Source: Whalleya microplaca
Taxonomy: Eukaryota; Ascomycota; Sordariomycetes; Xylariales; Xylariaceae
NCBI GenBank assembly: GCA_022497155.1
Contig: MU385757.1
Location: 248,001-312,000 of the forward strand
DNA: 64,000 nucleotides
Direction: 5' to 3'
The translations under genes were made by a program, and so were the position numbers. This document shows, one piece after another, positions 13,407 to 26,279 of the stretch. Numbering within the stretch: the stretch's first letter is position 1; each line of letters opens with the position of its first letter. The notes under the pieces were generated by a model. The model did no database searches. It saw nothing but the letters and a program-made list of their open reading frames with translations, and was not told the DNA's origin.

Positions 13407-13613
13407 TATCACGGTTACAGTGTGTGCAATGATCATTTAGGTGCTGCCGTAATTACTCTAGTTAACTAAAGTAGAATTGTATAAAGGTCTAAGATCTAAA
13501 AGATCTTCTAGTTGCTTAGAAGATCTCTTTTAAGCCTATGGATCTCGGAGCAATAATTGCTCCGAGATCCATAGGATTAAGGCACTATAACTAATACCCC
13601 TATTATCGTGACA
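13407..13613. mobile_element. Small MITE-like repeat, copy A, with a long internal hairpin
   Basis: A roughly 207-bp repeat whose diverged second copy lies in inverted orientation at 60061-60263. Flanks carry the direct repeat TCTTT (13402-13406 and 13614-13618). The outer 14 bp of each end are imperfect inverted repeats (10 of 14 match). Inside is a perfect 41-base palindrome (13535-13575, 20-bp arms, 1-base loop, core GATCTCGGAGCAATAATTGC) and a smaller hairpin at 13501-13526. I infer a non-autonomous DNA transposon; the superfamily is not assigned. Confidence 0.7.
13535..13575. repeat. Perfect 41-base palindrome
   Basis: The 20-base left arm starting CCTATGGATCTCGG is exactly reverse-complementary to the right arm, with a single-base loop. 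It lies within the small MITE-like repeat. Confidence 0.9.
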
Positions 13614-14066
13614 TCTTTGTTTTAGAAAAACCCTGTTAGGAAACTGAACTGACTACTTGATTTCTGAACGATCGTTTGATGCTTACTATCCGTACTTCTG
13701 ATCGTGTATTTGCCATAACCCCCTATTGTTTCCTGCATTTGCAAGCAAACAGCAGTTCTTTGGAACGACTGACACTATCCTAGGATGTATGGTCCGTCCC
13801 AATATCTCCCAGTAAACGATTGTATATTTTGAGCTGATCCGTATCATCCAATAATATCCAAGGACTCCTAACATTCACGTTCCTAATGAGAATAGAGAAA
13901 CCTCCCGCCCACATATGCTTAGTACGACATTGAATGTATCTGTCGCACTCAATTCTCTTATATTTACCTCGATTTCCGTATACGTATCGGGAGTATCAAG
14001 GCGAATACCCTTTGAAGGCACGAATTTTGGTAAAGCCCTTGATTGGGAGATCTAAGGAGACAAGTC

Positions 14067-17000
14067 TCACTTAGAAAGGTCGCCGTTATCTGGCGACTCG
14101 GAGATCTTTGCTTCCACAATGTCCACAAATGACTCCAAGGACTTTTGTGTGCTGAGGAGGTCGAGGAATGGTATATCGACCTTGAACGTGGCCCAAAACC
14201 AAGTGCGGAATTCAGCTGCAAGCATACTATCTACGCCAAACAGCGCCAGAGGCTTCAGATTATCGATCTGTTCTGGCGGGATGAGGATCAAATTCGAGAA
14301 CTGTTTCCGGACAAGTTGTAATATCGCTTCTCGCATAGACGCTGCACCTGTCGTTTCCATAAGAGCCCAAGGGGCTGAATCTAGCGCGGCTTTTGCAGCA
14401 GCACCTGAAAATTGACCTACTTGAGAGGGTCCCTCTTGCGCTGCCTCCATGGCCCTTTGTTCAGCTGCTAATGATTCAGCCAAGAGAGACGAGCGCGGGT
14501 CTTGCATCGGCAGATTGTTGACATCGAACCCCTGAGCCAGTAGCTTGCGAAACCCAACAGACTCCAACCCGGTGAGGATATGGGCTGCGGTAGAACTCTC
14601 AGTCGCCTGCGGACTCTGGTTGCTGTCGTCCCCAGAAAGGGCCAGGTCAATGAGCTGCAGAAATTCGTCTTCAGGCATGGCTTGAATACCCCTGCGTATC
14701 AGGATAGCCTCTATATCGGGATTTTCATGTAGATAGCCCACTTCCGAGATCATTCCGAGGCCAACTGAGGTCGCTGGCCTACCCTGACTGCGACGCCAGC
14801 GCGCGAAGGCATCCAAAAACCCGTTAGATGCGCAGTAGTTAGCTTCGGTTGCGACCCCAACTGAACCCGAGTTAGAGGAGGTCATTAGGAAGAATGATTC
14901 ATCATGGCCTTCCAGTGCAGTATGTAAGTTCCATGTCCCAACCCATTTGCAGTCGACACCGATATGCCAAGATTCGCTACTCATCTGAGAAAAGATAGCC
15001 TCTCGGAGGCCCATTGCTGCCTGTATCACACCACCTATACGCTTTTCTGTAGCTTCACAAGCTTTGATAGCCCTTATCACATCCGCAGAGACCGTAACAT
15101 CTCCTTTGATCACGGTAACATATGCTCCAGAGTTCTGCAAGTTAGACACAAGCTTTTGCGCGTCTGGCTTATCGCAGCCCGACCTTCCAAGAAACACGAA
15201 ACTTCGGGCGCCACGTGCCATCATCCAACGGCTAAGGATGCGCCCCAGTCCCCCTAGGCATCCTACGAGAAGGTATGTCTTTTCGGGATCGAGGAGTGTA
15301 AAATACTTCGGTTCAGAGGCCTAATTGCCATCAGAAGAAAGTTGACCAATGGTATTTCAGAGTAATAAATTACCTGGATCAGGCTCTCAGGATTCTCGAG
15401 AGATATTACAACTTTACCCACCCGGTCCTCGGCGGAAAAATAACGATAGGCTTGACTGATGTTGGCTACATCGAATGTCGTAACCGGAGGCAGTCTAACA
15501 CGTCGTGAACGATACCATGAAAGTGCTTCCCTTACCTTACTATTTCACGCAAAACCCATCAATACTGGGTTGTTCGCAAGTGACACGGGATGTAGAAGCT
15601 TACCTGGCGACTAGTTCCTGATAGAACTTATCTTCTGAAAAGATCAAGGCCTCCATATCGAAAGCAGTGAAGGTCGCATTTCGCGAAACCCCACACATAT
15701 CCAACCTACCGGCCTCAGTCAGCTCGCGTTTACCCACCTCGACAAAACGCCCAAAGTTGGCTACGCAACTGTCCCAACTAGCATGCATCAGATCGCCGAC
15801 GAGTGAGTTGATTACTACGTCAACACCGCGTCCTCCCGTCATCGCTAGTACTCCGTCTACGAATGACGCATCGCGGGAAGAAAAGATGTGCGAGGCCGGC
15901 AAGCCGAATTCTGTTATCAGGAAATTCTTCTTGACCTCCGAGCCCACGGTCGCATATACAATAGCACCTATGCTTTGTGCTATAGCAACGACGGCTATGC
16001 CGAGGGCCCCGGAGCCTGCATGAATCAGCACCGACTCGCCCCTTCGCAGATGTGCGCGGTCATGTAGTGCGTAAAGCGCAGTGCTATAAGCCACCGGGAT
16101 CGTTACTATTGTCGTAAATTCCTCTTCTGGTAACAGCTTAAACACTGCCCAAGCGGGCACGCGTTCAACTGTCGTAAAATGATTTGGGAACATTGTTACG
16201 ACACGGTCTCCAGGCTGTATATGTGTAACATCTTCAGCCACGGCTTTTATCACGCCGCTGAACTCGCATGCTGTTGTTCCCATGCGCGTTCCTAGGTGCC
16301 CGCCTATAGTATAGACATCCTTAGCGTTAAGGCCGATCGCTTTAACAATAATGTCCACGAACCCATCCGTTGGTTTGGTAGAGGGTTCACGCAACTTTTG
16401 AAAGTATATTGTGTCAGTACGTCCGATCTTGTCAATTGCGAGCCTAGCGACATCAACGCTTTCTAGGGAAGATTTACGCAGTCGCTCCTCCATCCCGAGT
16501 CGACGCCGAAATAATGCATTATAAGCAGGGTCAGGGCCGAATCGACTAATATAGAGAAGACCCTTAGAGTAAATGAATTCTTTATCATCCGTGTCGTGAC
16601 AAGGTATCAGTGCCCTGATCAAATTCTCACAGGTTGGTAGTGCGTTTTTCTTGAAATCAGAAGCAGGTCCAATGTCTACTATCGAAAAGCGCAGCGATGG
16701 TTGCTCCAGCATGAGCGCTCGAGAAAGGCCGCTGGCAAGAGTCAAGTTTGGATCTGCCTGGCCCGACGAGTCCAGCATATTGGCGCCGGTAATCCAGAGC
16801 AAGTCAGTGACGATATCCGTCATGCCACGCAAAAGATCCATGTGGTCTTGGTTCATAGTCGCGAGGAATTCGGTCTCAGCCTCCAATAAGGAGATGCAGA
16901 TTGTCTTGTCACAGACCCCCGCAGTATGGATTTCGGAAAGAGGAACGCTTCTCACTTGAGTCACGCCAGCGACCTGTTGTAAGGATGGTTGAAGAGAAGA

Positions 17001-20000
17001 AATTAGCTCGTCAACGTAAGGAGAAAGCTCCCGGAACTGCCAAGTATTAGCACCAACGTGAACAGCGCGCCACGCGGTCTCTGTTTCTGCTCAGAAGACG
17101 ACTTACTACAATAAGAACACTCCTCCCTGCTAATAGTAATGATTTCTTCGCATTTCGGACCGCGAGAATGATATCCCGCCCAGAGTGCATTACAGTGAAG
17201 TCGGAAGCACCCAAGTTATGCAGTGCTTCGTCTGTTTTACGGGAAATGATGATCCCGTGGTCTCTGACTTGAGAAAGGAGTTGCTTCGGGCCAACCTTCC
17301 AACAACGAGTTGAAGCTGCATACTGTAAAAAGCGTCAATAGATCATTCTTCTTAATATACGAAGTAACTGATACTTACGCTAGGGATAATTACGACATCG
17401 AACGGGCCTTGTTCTTCGCCCTCAATTGAGACGTCGCCGTTATCGAGAAGCTCACCAGCATTCCACGTTCGGCAACGAGGAAATGTTGTGTTCATGTTCA
17501 ACAAGTCTAGCCACTTCTTTGCCTTGCAATCACAGCTCCTTCCAAGCTCTAGCACTTTCATTTCTGGATTCTTGTGTCCTGCGAGATCAACAAGGGCTCC
17601 GATCGTGGCTAGTGCCGTATCGTCAGCTAGGTCTTGGTGCTGTCGCTGTATGAAATCCTTTATAAACTCGATCAGCTGGCTCTCAGCCCCCGTATAAAGA
17701 CGAAAAATATCAGGTTTCCAGTATACTCGCAGGCATGGATTTCGTTGAGGTTCCAAGATTTTGCTGTCATGGTGGCTGCCACTACCCATCTTTCCGGTGT
17801 ATAACGAGAGGCGTACGCCTTTCAGGTTAAGAATTACGGTATCATCTACCCTGCGAAGCGTGCAGTCTGACCTCTGCGTGGAAACACCTGTCCTCATTGC
17901 TCGTGCTTGAATTTGTGCATGTTCACTGGCGCTTTGAGAGCCCGTGCCTTGTATCCAACACCCTGAGATAAAGACAGGTAGGTATGCTCGAAGCAAGTCC
18001 AGGTTACCCCCTGTACTGCTCAAAATGGCAGTTTGCAAACATGCATCAATTGTAATTGGATGGGCAATGTACTTCATGCTAGAGTCCTGCGCAACTTGGG
18101 GCTGCAACTGGACTGTGGACATGGCATCAGTTCGGGTCTTATTGCCCTCGGTAGATAGACTCATAAGTGATCGGAACTGAGGGCCATAGCAGAGCCCTTC
18201 TTTTTCGAACTTTTCGTACCATCGTTCCATAGACCAGGTCTCATAGTCGACCAAGTTAGAAATCAGAATCGCGGTCTTGGGGACTATATTTTCCCTTATT
18301 CGGATGCTTCCCGCACAGTGTATAGTGGCCTGGCCCGCAACCCATGAAGAGATGGAGAAGTCGTACCAATTAGCTGACGCGGTCGTGACTGATAATTTGC
18401 GTGGTGACACTGTCGTAAGCAGCTCGACGTCTCTTGCACCTGCTTCTACCTCAGTCACGACGAAGGCAGCGCTTATGCTAACGTTGCGCAATTCGAATGA
18501 AATAGAACTACTTTGAGATAGCCGTACCCTTAGTCCTCGAATTTGAGAAACCGCCTCGATGGCCATGGCAACGTATCCTGAAGCGGGGAAGATAACCAGT
18601 GATTCGACCTTATGATCGCGAATCCAAGGTACTTCGCTTAAAAGGAGTATATTACGCCAATTCCAGTCGACACCGTTGCCAGCTAGTTGCTGGGACCCAA
18701 GCAGCTCATGTCGCACATACTGACGGTTGCGGAGCTCTATACTGGCCCGCGGTTCCGTCCATAGGAGGCCGCCGGAATAGTCCCAAGGGTACGGGGGTAT
18801 GTTGTGAAGTAGTTGCAAGGTGGCATCGTTGGGTAGGTTATTGATCTTCGTCCAATTTAATGCGTGGCCGTAGAGGAATAAGGAACCCGCGAGCTTCTTA
18901 ATCGCTAAGGTTGAATCTTCGCCTCTAACTAATGAAGGACTGTATGGCAAAGACTGCTTGTTGGAACCGCCTCGTAGAATTTGTTGGATAGGTGCCTTTA
19001 GAGTGTGATGGGGACCGATTTCAACTAAATGGAAGCCCCTACTTGCAACTAGATTTCTCAGCGCCGCGTCGAACTGAACTGGTGCTTCCAGATTCTTGCG
19101 CCAATACCTTGCCATATTGGTATTACCGGTAAGGACCTCCAAATCTGTACCACTGTAGCCCACGGATGAATACATGTGAGCTGTTAGGGTTCGGGCATCA
19201 GGCCGCTTGACGTCGATGAATGGGGCAGTAAGGGCCTCATAATAGGAGCCGATCTCCTTCATCATATGCGAATGATAAGCTTGTCCGTCTGTCTCTAGCT
19301 TGCGACAGAATTTCTTCTGCCTCTCGAGCTCCAATGAGAGGATCTCAATACCGCGTAGAGAGCCACTAAATGTCACGCTTTCAGGGGCATTAATGCAGGC
19401 AACGCAGACGTCTCCTTCAAGTCCGTTGTGCTCGATAAGATACTCCGCAGATTGAGCATCGATACCCGCAGCCAACATAGCGCCCTGAGCTCGTAAATGC
19501 GCCACCGAATATCCGCGCATATAAGCTACTATAATAGCCTCAGACTGACTTAAAATTCCAGCTGCATAAGCAGCGGCAATTTCGCCTGAAGAATGGCCGA
19601 CTACCGCTGAAGCGCAAACATCCCACCTTTTCAGAATATTTACAAGCCCGATTTGGATGGCGGTACATAGCGGCTGGCTACGAGTGACTTCACTGATTTT
19701 ACTAGCCCCTGGTGGATCTAGAATTGCTTGTCTCAAGGTCCAGGTTGGAACATGTTCTGGCGGTAAGCTTTGCAGAACACTGTCGAGCACCTGAATAGTC
19801 GTATTGAAGTTGTCGTTATGTTCAAGTAGTTCTTCTTCCACTGAGATATTGATAGTTAGCCATTGTCCCCAGAAGTCAGATCTCGGATAAGGCATCAGGT
19901 CGGTTTCGATGTGGCTGATTAAGACATTGTTGTGAACTCTACTTTGGCCGCGAGTCTGAACAGGTACACGCAAGTTGAGTAATTACTTACTACATGCGTA

Positions 20001-22283
20001 CTGTGCCCCTTGTCCTGTGAATACGAATGCGAAGGGCAGCGGATTCAATGACTTTACTTTGATGGTTTCAGGAAGTCGGGTCTGGATCACCTCTGAGCCT
20101 CCATCCGCTGTAGCTTTGACCAGGAGGCTTGCCTTGGAACTCAAGTGGGATCTCTTCTTGGTCAAAGTGAAAGCTAGCCTTCTAAGGAGCGTCGCATTAT
20201 AGCTCTCTGCTAGGGTAGAAATGTGGTTGACTCGAGTCTGTAATGATCTACTGGATGCAGCAGAGATAGGCAACACGAAAAGCTGATCCCCAAGTTCTGG
20301 AATTAGCTCAAATCCGATAGGCTTTGTTCCCAGATAACTATCCAGAGATTCCAGAATAACATGGGAATTTGCCCCTCCGTATCCGAATGAGTTGATGCTA
20401 GCTCGACGAAGGGATCTTGGCCATTGTTCTATTTCAGTAACCACTTTTATTCCAGTCGACTCAAGTTGCACTTTTTAAGAAGTGTCCTATTAGCTGTACG
20501 TATATAGGCTAGGGAGAATTTGCTCTGAAACATACATTTTGGGTTCAATTTGGTCACACCACAAGTTGGCGGGATTCTGCCATTCTCGAATGCGAGTAGG
20601 ACCTTGATTAGCGAGGTCAGGCCACTATTTGCTTCGCTATGGCCTAGATTTGTTTTCACCTTTTCGATAAATGTCAGGAAGCTCTTAGAACATGACGAAA
20701 AAAAGAATAAAGAAATATCATGTGGAGCTTAGGGGGTTGTTTTGGATCTGTAAGATACTTACTGAGCCTATCATCAGGGGTGGGCTTCCTCGCGGTAAGA
20801 AGCATCGCTTTAGTGCGTCTACTTCGATGACGTCTCCTATAGCGGTTCCAGTCCCGTGGCACTCGATATAATCAGTGTCCGCAAAACTGAGGCCAGCTAC
20901 TGCGTACGCCTTCCTGGTAACTGCCTCCTGTAGGGCAGCACTTGGCTGAGATATTCCAGGGGTTTTTCCATTCCTGTGATGCCTTTTGTCAATTTTGGGA
21001 AAACGACCATTTAGGAGCAAAGGGGGCTGGCATCTAAACGGTCAACTTACGCGTTCAGAGCCGTAGCACGAATGACCCCCCAAATCTTATCAGAATCTTT
21101 GAGAGCAGATGAAAGACGCTTGACATACACAGCGTTAATGCCTTCCGCTCGTCGGTATCCATCAGCTGAGACATCAAATGTGTGGCATGTCGATGTTGCT
21201 GAAAGCACGCCGCTTTTCATAGTCTCGAGGTGCTGTTCGGGAGCCATTATTAGATTGGCTGCTGCGACGATGGCACTATCGCAGTCCCCATTTTTAAGAG
21301 CTGATACAGCAGTGTGTAAGCAGTACATGGAGGATGAGCACGCAGTGTTCAACGTCAGGCTATGAAGCTAATTATCAATTTACTGAAGCAAAAGCCCATA
21401 CATGACTTCGATATTCTTCAGTCTAGATTAACTTACCTAGGACCTTGGAGATTGAAGACGTGGCTGATACGATTGGCCAATATCGCCTTACCGGAACCTG
21501 TTGAGCTGTAACGATGCAGATAGTCTGGGTCCCTGAAATGCATTGTCTGATAATCAGTGGTAAAGTCACTGGTATATACCCCTGTATTGGAACTAGACAT
21601 CTGATCTAGAGTGACTCCTGCGCTCTCGAAACACTCGAAGACTACCTCGAGTATCTTTCGTTGCAAGGGGTCCACTATAACGTATATCAGCATCTATCAA
21701 TTCTCATAATAGTTGGAGTCTCAAGGAATATTTTTGGAGGGCAATGCGGCCTCAGCCACAAGACACATCATGAAGTCTAGCATAGACATATACTATCATG
21801 GAGCCTTAATACTGAATGATTTGCTCACTATAAGCAGCTTCCAGGTTGTTAATACCAAAGAAGCTGTTCTCAAACAGGCGAGCATCTTCCTTGAGGAAAT
21901 ACCCGCCCTCGGCACTCATCACACCTGCCCGGCTGTCATCTTCGCAATAAAATCCCTGCATGTTAAAGCGTTCAGGTGGAACTGGTCCTTGTGCACATTT
22001 CTTGTTCACAAGGAGGTCCCAGAGACTAGATGGGGCGCGCACATCCCCTGGTAGATGACACGCTAAATAAGTGTCAATCATTGCCCGCTAAGTTTACGAA
22101 GGGAGCAATACCTAGCCCTACAATGCAGACGGGATCATCCACGCTGTTCACACTCATGGAGAATCTCGGACTGCAAGTACTCTCGAGCATGTCTTGAACA
22201 CCCTTTGGAGGCGTGATGGTTGCTGGCGCTTTTGCAATGGAATCGCTGCCCTTTGTATCGACTGAAAGTATTGATGTTGACAT
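14067..22283 (-). CDS. Highly reducing type I polyketide synthase (KS-AT-DH-vestigial MT-ER-KR-ACP)
   Basis: Twelve exons (22283-22112, 22062-21829, 21674-21437, 21359-21051, 20973-20763, 20659-20536, 20470-19991, 19840-17379, 17322-17107, 17036-15604, 15539-15374, 15320-14067) join in frame to 2432 residues. [10 protein letters not shown] with Cys about 222, [11 protein letters not shown] with His about 357, NLGHSEAN with His about 395. AT: GQGAQYA, then GHSSGE with Ser about 673. [17 protein letters not shown] (His about 999) and TIDACLQ (Asp about 1188). A shrunken methyltransferase region follows (about 1300-1480) in which MKVLELG is not followed by a glycine-rich SAM loop. ER (about 1630-1960) has [11 protein letters not shown] has GCLGGLGR and [12 protein letters not shown]. 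The ACP has LFGVDSML, Ser about 2380. It builds a reduced polyketide in the cytosol. No thioesterase is present, so release needs another enzyme. ATG 22283 is used because the upstream in-frame extension has no ATG. Confidence 0.95.
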
Positions 22284-23317
22284 CTTGTATAAGTTTGCGA
22301 AGGAATTGCCCAAAATGGATTGTATCTTAGACGTTGTGAAAACGAAGTAGATGGTAGATGTGCAGTGATGATTGGATTTTCGAAGGATATTACTTATATA
22401 GTTTTACGAATAACCATTACGTGTCTGATACCGAAATCAGACTTCCTAGATGATGCTAGACTATAAAAGCCCTGCAGTTAAAACTAGTTCTTTATATATG
22501 TTAAGATCGGAGACTGAAGAAACACCTTAGCCATCCATATCTTGCAACTTGTTCCGTGCTCGGCTTCTACTATTTCAGTGTACCGACATAATTACTGCAA
22601 CTAGAACTTAATTTAGAAGTAGCGGGTGAAACATCTTGTGATATCTGCAGCCACAGCCTTCCTGTGACAGCTTGGGATCCACTGGCTACGGCCGTGTCCA
22701 AGAAGATCATGCCACTTTCCATCCATTGCCCACCTCCATAAATCCGCATATCTAGAAATCGTTGGAGCTATTCCGCTCGCTGAATCACACCGTTACCATA
22801 AATGGCTTTCTAAGCCATTACTATCAAGTCCTGTATTCAAACCGACTGAATATATGTAGTAGTATTAGAAGGCGCCATATATCTACTTTTTTCTCCTATC
22901 CCTTGATCAGGAAAATGATCACCATATCTAGAAGGTAAACTTGGAGAAATGATGTAGTTATATTACGTCTACCGAAAATACAAGAGGCTGTCTGTTAAGA
23001 TACGTCCTATAAGGCTGAGGATGGTTCGGACCTACGTATGGCCCTCCGCCTATGCATGTATATATAAGGGGTTCTGCCACCTTCCTATAGCTTCACCTTG
23101 CACTAATCAAGTCACTATACTCCTCATTATTTTGTCCCATATTGATACATATACCTAGGTTCAGCTACTTTATGTTTTACTTGAGACACCATAGAGTGTC
23201 ACAGCAGTTATGTCTCGTAATTTCATTAGTATTCTCTCTGGGGTTGCAAATAGGAGGTAAGCCCAACTTGTGACTCGTCACTGTGTTGTATATCACGTTA
23301 TAACTAGCGAATGCCTG
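22284..23317. promoter_or_regulatory. Promoter region of the polyketide synthase
   Basis: A TATA-like TATATAAGTAA lies on the minus strand at about 22384-22402, roughly 100 nt upstream of the synthase ATG, which fits a fungal core promoter. No coding frame is supportable in the rest. The region is shared with the divergent P450 at 24362, with a solo LTR inserted between them. Confidence 0.5.
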
Positions 23318-23322
23318 GTATC

Positions 23323-23483
23323 TGTTGAAATAGACGCAGGTTATGAGTATCATAGTAGTTATTATTAGGGAAGTATCATCACTAGAGTCAGAGGAGGCAG
23401 AGTCTCCTATATATATAAGCCACAGCTTGTGGGGCGTCCCAGCCACCTGAATTATCACAGCCACATATCCCTATATTCCGACA
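23323..23483. mobile_element. Solo LTR with 5-bp target-site duplication
   Basis: A 161-bp element that begins TGTTGAAAT and ends CCGACA, so it has the TG...CA termini of an LTR. It is flanked by the exact direct repeat GTATC (23318-23322 and 23484-23488), as expected after retrotransposon insertion and LTR-LTR recombination. It contains TATATATAAGCC, a possible LTR promoter box. A second, similar copy in the same orientation lies at 26789-26946. The superfamily (Ty1/copia or Ty3) cannot be told from the LTR alone. Confidence 0.85.
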
Positions 23484-23488
23484 GTATC

Positions 23489-24361
23489 TAAGATGGTACA
23501 GGACCAACCTTGACTACCGGCGATGACCCAATAGATAAGCTTTATGCTGGTGAGCCACAAATTATAGAAAGCAGCCTTATTCGTGCGCCAGTTCCTATGG
23601 TAGTACTACATGAAGTGCCAATTGAAAGGCTCTAGGCAACGCTCATCAGAAAAGCGCACAGTGTAGCTTTGCTGTGTCAAGCATTGGACTCCCTTTCCGC
23701 AAATTTAAAAGATGTTGGTTTGAGCTAATGAATTCCTGTCCAATCGGGCTGGGCTCTCATGGACTGGTTGGTGGTGGGGGCTGACGGTTGGTTGACTGCT
23801 CACATTGGAACTGCAGGGTAGCAAGTCAATTAGATGCGGAACATGCGACTATGTTGGCAGCACTGAACCAGGCTGTGGAGTAGGAAGTGTCATGATCTAG
23901 CAAATGCCGTAGTATCGTCCCATTTATGGCCATTCATAGTAACACTCATCACTCCCTCCTTGCTTAGACTCCGATAAAGTCACGGACAGACACGACACTT
24001 CATGTTGCCTACTTGATATGAAACTCGCTGCCTCCCTTATGCGGTCAGTATCAAAATTAAAAAAGCGATAATATAGGTTACACAGTCTTGAGTAATATAA
24101 ATAGGACGAACCATTGCGTCATCTCTACCCCCAGCTAACTGCCCAACATTGACCACCCCTCTGACAGCTTTTCCGTTCGCCGGCATAACCATAAGATCAT
24201 ACCACAGATGCCCAGGCCCATGAGATTGTGATTCTTCTTGTACGACCACGTGGAATCTTTGACTTACGAGTTCAACCTGGATAACTTCTGATTGTTGATA
24301 ACTTAAACATTTTCGGAACACCCCTTACCCCTGGGGGAGTCGCATGATCTCGTATTCCAGA
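23489..24361. other. Intergenic between the solo LTR and the first P450
   Basis: No supportable gene. It should hold the P450 promoter. No obvious regulatory palindrome stands out. Confidence 0.45.
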
Positions 24362-26239
24362 ATGGAGTTCGAATACCTCAATGCCCATGACATGACGTTG
24401 GCATATGCAGGCTACGCCCTCATTGCTTTTGTGAGAGATATTTATAGGCACTTCTGATATACAATATTTATACTAACATTTCACAAGATTATCCTTGTTC
24501 TAAGTTATGAGCTGCTCTTACATCCCTTGCGCCGTTATCCCGGACCCTTTGTCGCCAGGATCACAAATGGATACGGAGCTTTCTATGCTATGAAGCGAAA
24601 ACTTCATTTTGTTACTTGGAAAGAGCATCTCAAATATGGTAACGCAATATCCATATCCAAAATATGGTGTTGACGGCTTCTGATGCTCGAGTATCCTAGG
24701 TCCGGTGGTAAGATTAGGGCCAAACAAGCTGGTCTTCAACTCTGCCACAGCTTTAAAACGTAAGCTTCGTCAAACTATCGATCATCGAGTACTAAAAAAG
24801 GGAAGATATATACAATAACGAAAGAGTCACAAAGCCCATTATTTATCTATCCAATCAAGCAAGCCCTGGATCCCATAGCACCTGGAATTCATTAGACAGG
24901 AATATGCATCGCCAGAAACGGAGGCTTACCGGCCCAGCTGTTAATGAGCGCTCTATGCGAGCTTTTGAGCCTACGATGGTAGAGCAGGTCAACATATTCA
25001 TTAAGCAAGTAGCACTCGGCCGTGGGCGTCCAATAGACATGAAGGAACAATGCAATTATCTAGGTATGGATATAGTTGGCCTCTTATCCTTCGGCTTTTC
25101 GCTGCGATCTCAAACGCAAGAAAAATATCGATTCCTCTCAGACGAAATGGCTGCGGGAAATCGCCGCTTGAATGTCTGCATGCAAATCCCCACGATCGCA
25201 AAACATCGCCTTCAGGTCCCCGTTAATCTGATTTGGTACAAGACAAGGGAGAAGGTCTTTCGCTTGATAGAATCCATGATTAAGAACCGCACGACCGAGA
25301 ATCAGCATGCCAAGCACGACCTCTACTCCTTCGTCGCCGACACTCTGAAGACCGAGGAAGGTAAAAACCTCCGAATCAATGACCTCTGGATGGAAGCCAT
25401 TCTTTTTATTGTCGCAGGTTTGTTTTACCGACCCTTATCCTCGCTATCCAAAAACTAAGAATCGACGTAGGAGGTGACACGACCGCCACGGCTATTTCTG
25501 CTACCTTGTTCTATGTCGCACGACACCCGGAATGCTACGATAGACTAGCCAAGGAAATTCGAGCTTCTTTCCAAAGCGGGAACGAGATCTGTGGGAGCAA
25601 GCTGGCGAACTGCCATTACCTTCGTGCTTGTATCGACAAAGCTCTGAGGATGTCCCCACCTATACCGGACACCCTTTGGCGGCAACTGTCTCCTGACGAT
25701 AATAGCAGCGATCCGTTTATAGTGGATGGACATGTCGTTCCCAAGGGTACTTATGTCGGTGTCTGTACCTATGCACTACACCATAACGAGGTGAGTAGTA
25801 CAAGTCATTACGCATCCTAGACAAATATAGGCTTTGAGATATTGCAAGCCGTTGCTAATTATGAGGTGATGAACAGAATTATTTCCCCGATCCTTTCACG
25901 TATAAACCAGAACGCTGGTTAGAGCCGGAAGACCGAGAGGGTGCACCCGGCTCGAGGAAGACGATGCACGATGCCTTCGTTCCGTTCTCCACAGGATCTC
26001 GAGGGTGTGCAGGGAAAGCCATGGCGTACTTGGAGCTTAGTCTCGTGATGGCGAAAACGCTATGGTACTTTGACTTCAAACCTGCACCTGGAAAACTTGG
26101 TGACGTCGGGTTGAGTGATAAAGGAGAATTTCGTCTATATGATATCTATCTCTCTACTCATGATGGACCGTGGCTAGCCTGTACTCCCCGAAGTTCCTTG
26201 GCCGAAGACTTCCCTGAGTTGAACTATGGTAGATCATAA
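24362..26239 (+). CDS. Cytochrome P450 monooxygenase 1 (altered ExxR motif)
   Basis: Six exons (24362-24430, 24488-24638, 24700-24759, 24806-25417, 25471-25790, 25877-26239) join in frame to 524 residues, a full-length fungal P450. An N-terminal membrane anchor spans about residues 12-32 and is followed by HPLRRYPGPF, as in endoplasmic-reticulum P450s. KYGPVVRLGPN and the C-helix MHRQKRRLTGPAV follow. The I-helix oxygen-activation motif is AGGDTT (about 297-302). The haem loop FSTGSRGCAG has its Cys at about 448. The K-helix reads DKALR: the near-universal Glu of ExxR is Lys354, a single G-to-A change from GAA. Other conserved positions look intact, so the gene is recently degraded, non-catalytic, or unusual. 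It is divergent from the polyketide synthase and probably acts on its product (inference). Confidence 0.92.
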
Positions 26240-26279
26240 CTGTCGGACTACGGGGATGTGTGGCTGATACTTCCGCTGG

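Noticed and set aside
14067..22283. PKS as a pseudogene because its frame is split into many pieces
   Set aside because: All eleven breaks have GT-AG introns that restore the frame and conserved motifs, so the gene is intact.
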